Of a stretch of DNA of 47,874 nucleotides, positions 46,065-47,874 are shown one piece after another. The DNA is from a virus. The stretch lies in the IMG/VR virus record IMGVR_UViG_3300044981_000049, positions 1 through 47,874 of that record. One strand, given 5' to 3'. The notes beneath the pieces are model-generated. The model was given only the letters and a program-made list of their open reading frames with translations. It did not search any database and was not told the DNA's origin. A program made the position numbers and the translations under genes. How positions within the stretch are numbered: the stretch's first letter is position 1; each line of letters begins with the position of its first letter.

Positions 46065-46960
46065 GAATCGTCTCCATCATCTGAGCTGCTACCTATCATC
46101 GGGATAGCGACGCAGCGGCAGTTAATGTCGTGGCCAGGGTGTCCCGTCTCCGCAGGTGGCGAGTCCCACCTGAATACCAGCCCGTCGTTGTCGGCGTGCG
46201 TCTGCCTCACGCGCTCGTCGCCCGCCGTCAGCCACGTATATTCCTCAATACCAAGGTCGGTTTGTCGAGTCTCCGCGATCGCGGCGTTTGTTTTCGAAGT
46301 CTGGTCGCGCGCGATGAGCTTCGCGCGGCTGTCGGTAACACCGTATATGTCCTGAATGCTGTCTGCGATCTCGCTATAACGCTGGCCCTGCTGGATACCG
46401 GTCAGGACGGTCGAGTTAAGCCGCTCAAAATATTGAGCTGGAACCGACTTGATAAGGTTCACGTTGACGTGCTGCGCGAGCGCGAGCGTCGGCTGTATGT
46501 TCTGCGCGCGTAGTAGCTGCGTGATATCAATTCCGTACGCCTGCTGGATGCTGCTTTGCAGGGTATCCGTGTTCTGGTGGTCGACGGCTGAGACTAGCTG
46601 CGCGGCGATAATCTCAGCCGCCTGGCCGATCCCGCTCGCGACCTCTGCCGCGATCGAGGCAATCATTCGCTCGATCGCCATGTACGTTGCGCCGCTGGTG
46701 ATATCGGCAAACAGCCCATCGCTCACGCGTACATAGTCCGACTCGTACTGCTTGAGTACCGGGAGTAGTCGCGCGTTCGTGAGGCTTTTCAGGCGTCCGG
46801 TTATCGCGAGAAGCTGTCGACGATACTGCGCTTCGGCCTGCCTGGACGGTCGCGACGGTCGTAGCCGTCTGGGTCGGAGCTGGCGTACCGGGCGCCCCTG
46901 TGCCATTGCCGTTGAACGGCGGTTGCGGACCACCATTTGCTGAAGGCTGATTTCCATCAC
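46061..46960 (-). CDS. Phage head morphogenesis protein (SPP1 gp7/Mu gpF-like)
   Basis: A 299-residue minor head protein. The C-terminal ~100 residues hold GVTDSRAKLIARDQTSKTNAAIAETRQTDLGIEEYTWLTAGDERVRQTHADNDGLVFRW...PGHDINCRCVAIPM, the gpF-like signature (ARdQTsk, DxRVRxxHxxxDG, CRC). It follows the portal gene directly (3-base gap). It acts in early procapsid assembly. N-terminal ~40 residues are Arg/Pro-rich. Confidence 0.92.
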   Translation of the reverse strand: MMEISLQQMVVRNRRSTAMAQGRPVRQLRPRRLRPSRPSRQAEAQYRRQLLAITGRLKSLTNARLLPVLKQYESDYVRVSDGLFADITSGATYMAIERMIASIAAEVASGIGQAAEIIAAQLVSAVDHQNTDTLQSSIQQAYGIDITQLLRAQNIQPTLALAQHVNVNLIKSVPAQYFERLNSTVLTGIQQGQRYSEIADSIQDIYGVTDSRAKLIARDQTSKTNAAIAETRQTDLGIEEYTWLTAGDERVRQTHADNDGLVFRWDSPPAETGHPGHDINCRCVAIPMIGSSSDDGDDS

Positions 46961-46963
46961 GGC

Positions 46964-47874
46964 TCACCGCCTGGCGCGTTTCACCGATCCGAGGGCGCGC
47001 GGGTCAAATATGCCAACTGTTAGCGGGTTGCCGTCGCTTCCCGTTTCAATCACGGCGTCATGCCCGGCCGATAGCCACGCCTGTCGCAGCGCCCGGCTTT
47101 CCGATCCAGGCTCGGTCCAGAATCGCATTGGTTGCCCGTCGGGGCCCTGTACGGCGCTACCATCGGGCAACCGCAGAACGGGAGGGGTAAGGGTGCTTTT
47201 CAGCGCGCTAACCTTCGCCTCCACCTGAGCGGTCGTGCCGATGAACGGGTTGCGCATGTCCGGCGTTACGGTCAGTTTTTCGCTGCCAAAATCGGAGTTG
47301 CCGGGATGATCGCCAGGATAGAGGTAAATACCCGCGCCCTGCCATGTCCGATTGCTGGCATTGGAAAAGTCATGTGTTCCGGCTTCAATAGCGTCTGCGC
47401 GCTCGGGGCTCGTAAAGTGAGTAGCGGAGGGAACCATCTCCTTCGCCCGCCGGCCAGTAGAGGTCATCGCTGGCCGGGGTTTGTCGGCCATGCCCTGAAG
47501 CGTCGCGGTTCCCGATGCGCTTCCGCCCGCGCTACCGGCTGCGCTACCACCATCGCCGCCCCCGCCGCCGCCCTCCGTGAATTTCCCTGCATCGTCGCGC
47601 GGGTGATCGTCCTCATTCCAATCGTCGTCGCCAATTGGCGATGTCTCCTGATTTCCATTTTCAGGAATCTCCGGAGTCGGTGGTGGCATGTAGCTCGCCA
47701 GCTCCTCTGCGGCTTGCAAGTCCTCGTCGGTTACGCCGTAGGTATCGTTCGCGCGCAGCCGGTCGAGTACCTGAACTTCGGTAACGACTGAGTTACGCAG
47801 ATAGATTTCATCCCGTTGCGCACGCGTCAATTCGGTAGCCGCCTGGTCTTTCTGGCTTTGCTGCCAGAGCACCG
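46964..47874 (-). CDS. Portal protein, C-terminal part with ADP-ribosyltransferase-like domain
   Basis: Continuation of the portal gene that starts at 1347 (frame preserved across the join; residues 370-671 of the full protein, the first ~80 codons here being the repeated stretch). After the DUF1073 core comes HPRDDAGKFTEGGGGGG, a linker type often found between phage head proteins and added enzymatic domains. The last ~150 residues resemble a small ADP-ribosyltransferase of HYD1/polyvalent type: ATHFTSPERADAIEAG, QGAGIYLYPGDHP, LSAGHDAVIE, VGIFDPRALGSV (H, Y and D of the H-Y-D triad). Virion-carried or maturation-stage modification is possible; activity is unproven. Anti-CBASS Acb1-like HxT is seen once (HFT) only. 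Confidence 0.85.
   Translation of the reverse strand, partial: VLWQQSQKDQAATELTRAQRDEIYLRNSVVTEVQVLDRLRANDTYGVTDEDLQAAEELASYMPPPTPEIPENGNQETSPIGDDDWNEDDHPRDDAGKFTEGGGGGGDGGSAAGSAGGSASGTATLQGMADKPRPAMTSTGRRAKEMVPSATHFTSPERADAIEAGTHDFSNASNRTWQGAGIYLYPGDHPGNSDFGSEKLTVTPDMRNPFIGTTAQVEAKVSALKSTLTPPVLRLPDGSAVQGPDGQPMRFWTEPGSESRALRQAWLSAGHDAVIETGSDGNPLTVGIFDPRALGSVKRARR
47633..47874. repeat. Right copy of 242-bp terminal direct repeat
   Basis: Identical to bases 1-242 apart from 47747 (G here, A at 115). Merging the copies closes a 47,632-bp circle with the portal gene intact. In the portal frame the difference is in a third codon position: AAT/AAC-type change in R-A-N-D-T reads the same amino acid (GCGAAT/GCGAAC). 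Confidence 0.95.

Noticed and set aside
45201-46355. Large rightward open frame (384 codons) opposite the head genes
   Set aside because: It lies antisense to three well-supported genes with known families (DUF2213, gpF); its protein is Arg-rich without motifs and has no ribosome site.
24801-47874. Many rightward frames of 60-300 codons within the structural block
   Set aside because: All are antisense shadows of leftward genes with recognised families; GC-rich sequence keeps other frames open by chance.
1-47874. Mu-like transposable phage
   Set aside because: gpF- and gpG-like head proteins are shared by many phages; there is no DDE transposase A or B and a tyrosine integrase is present.

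Overview
The window is a complete circular phage genome opened inside a gene. Its first 242 bases recur as its last 242 with one mismatch (base 115 A, base 47747 G), and the portal gene reads in frame across that join. The unique circle is 47,632 bp, and assembly overlap is the simplest explanation of the repeat. Base and codon use are GC-rich. Family content (DUF1073 portal, DUF2213 protease-scaffold, DUF2184 capsid, DUF4054 connector, DUF3383 sheath, DUF3277 tube, gp138 spike, gpJ-like and DUF2612 baseplate) identifies a contractile-tailed phage (myovirus morphology). A proteobacterial host, possibly Burkholderiales, is likely but is inferred from gene families only.

Layout: one long leftward late block runs from about 8.5 kb down through base 1, across the join, and on to 24.8 kb. 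In transcription order it holds small regulators (DUF1367, a possible Q-type antiterminator), a terminator, a cassette of ParB-like, cupin, PP-loop PAPS-reductase-like and second ParB-like proteins, both terminase subunits, a DnaJ-type zinc protein, the portal with an ADP-ribosyltransferase-like tail, head morphogenesis, protease with nested scaffold, cement, major capsid, connectors, sheath, tube, two-part tail chaperone with a slippery heptamer, tape measure, baseplate, three fibres with two fibre chaperones, holin and GH19 endolysin.

The rightward block, 8.7-19.8 kb, holds early genes: an LPD29 protein and small hypotheticals driven by two near-identical palindrome-bearing promoters, then RecT/Bet, a RecB/Cas4-type exonuclease, a coiled-coil partner and a DUF3268 zinc protein. 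A tyrosine integrase follows, with a more AT-rich tail of small genes. A leftward gene at 12.05-12.92 kb may act in replication. Leftward genes at 19.8-23.9 kb include an IS110 C-terminal-like protein and a plasmid-type parA plus small ribbon-helix-helix-like partner. Integrase together with parA means a temperate life, possibly as a phage-plasmid; no CI-like repressor or DNA polymerase was recognised.

Three things stand out. (1) Degenerate 5-bp tandem repeats (ATGAN/NTCAT type) lie at or over the first codons of most transcription units and of parA, suggesting one regulator or centromere-binding protein acting genome-wide. (2) A roughly 540-bp array of thirty 18-bp units encodes G-(S/T/P)-L-x-x-x hexapeptides and now lies in three frames. 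(3) An identical arrangement of terminator-like hairpin, 8-9 T, GG and ATG sits in front of the capsid, sheath and gp25-like genes.
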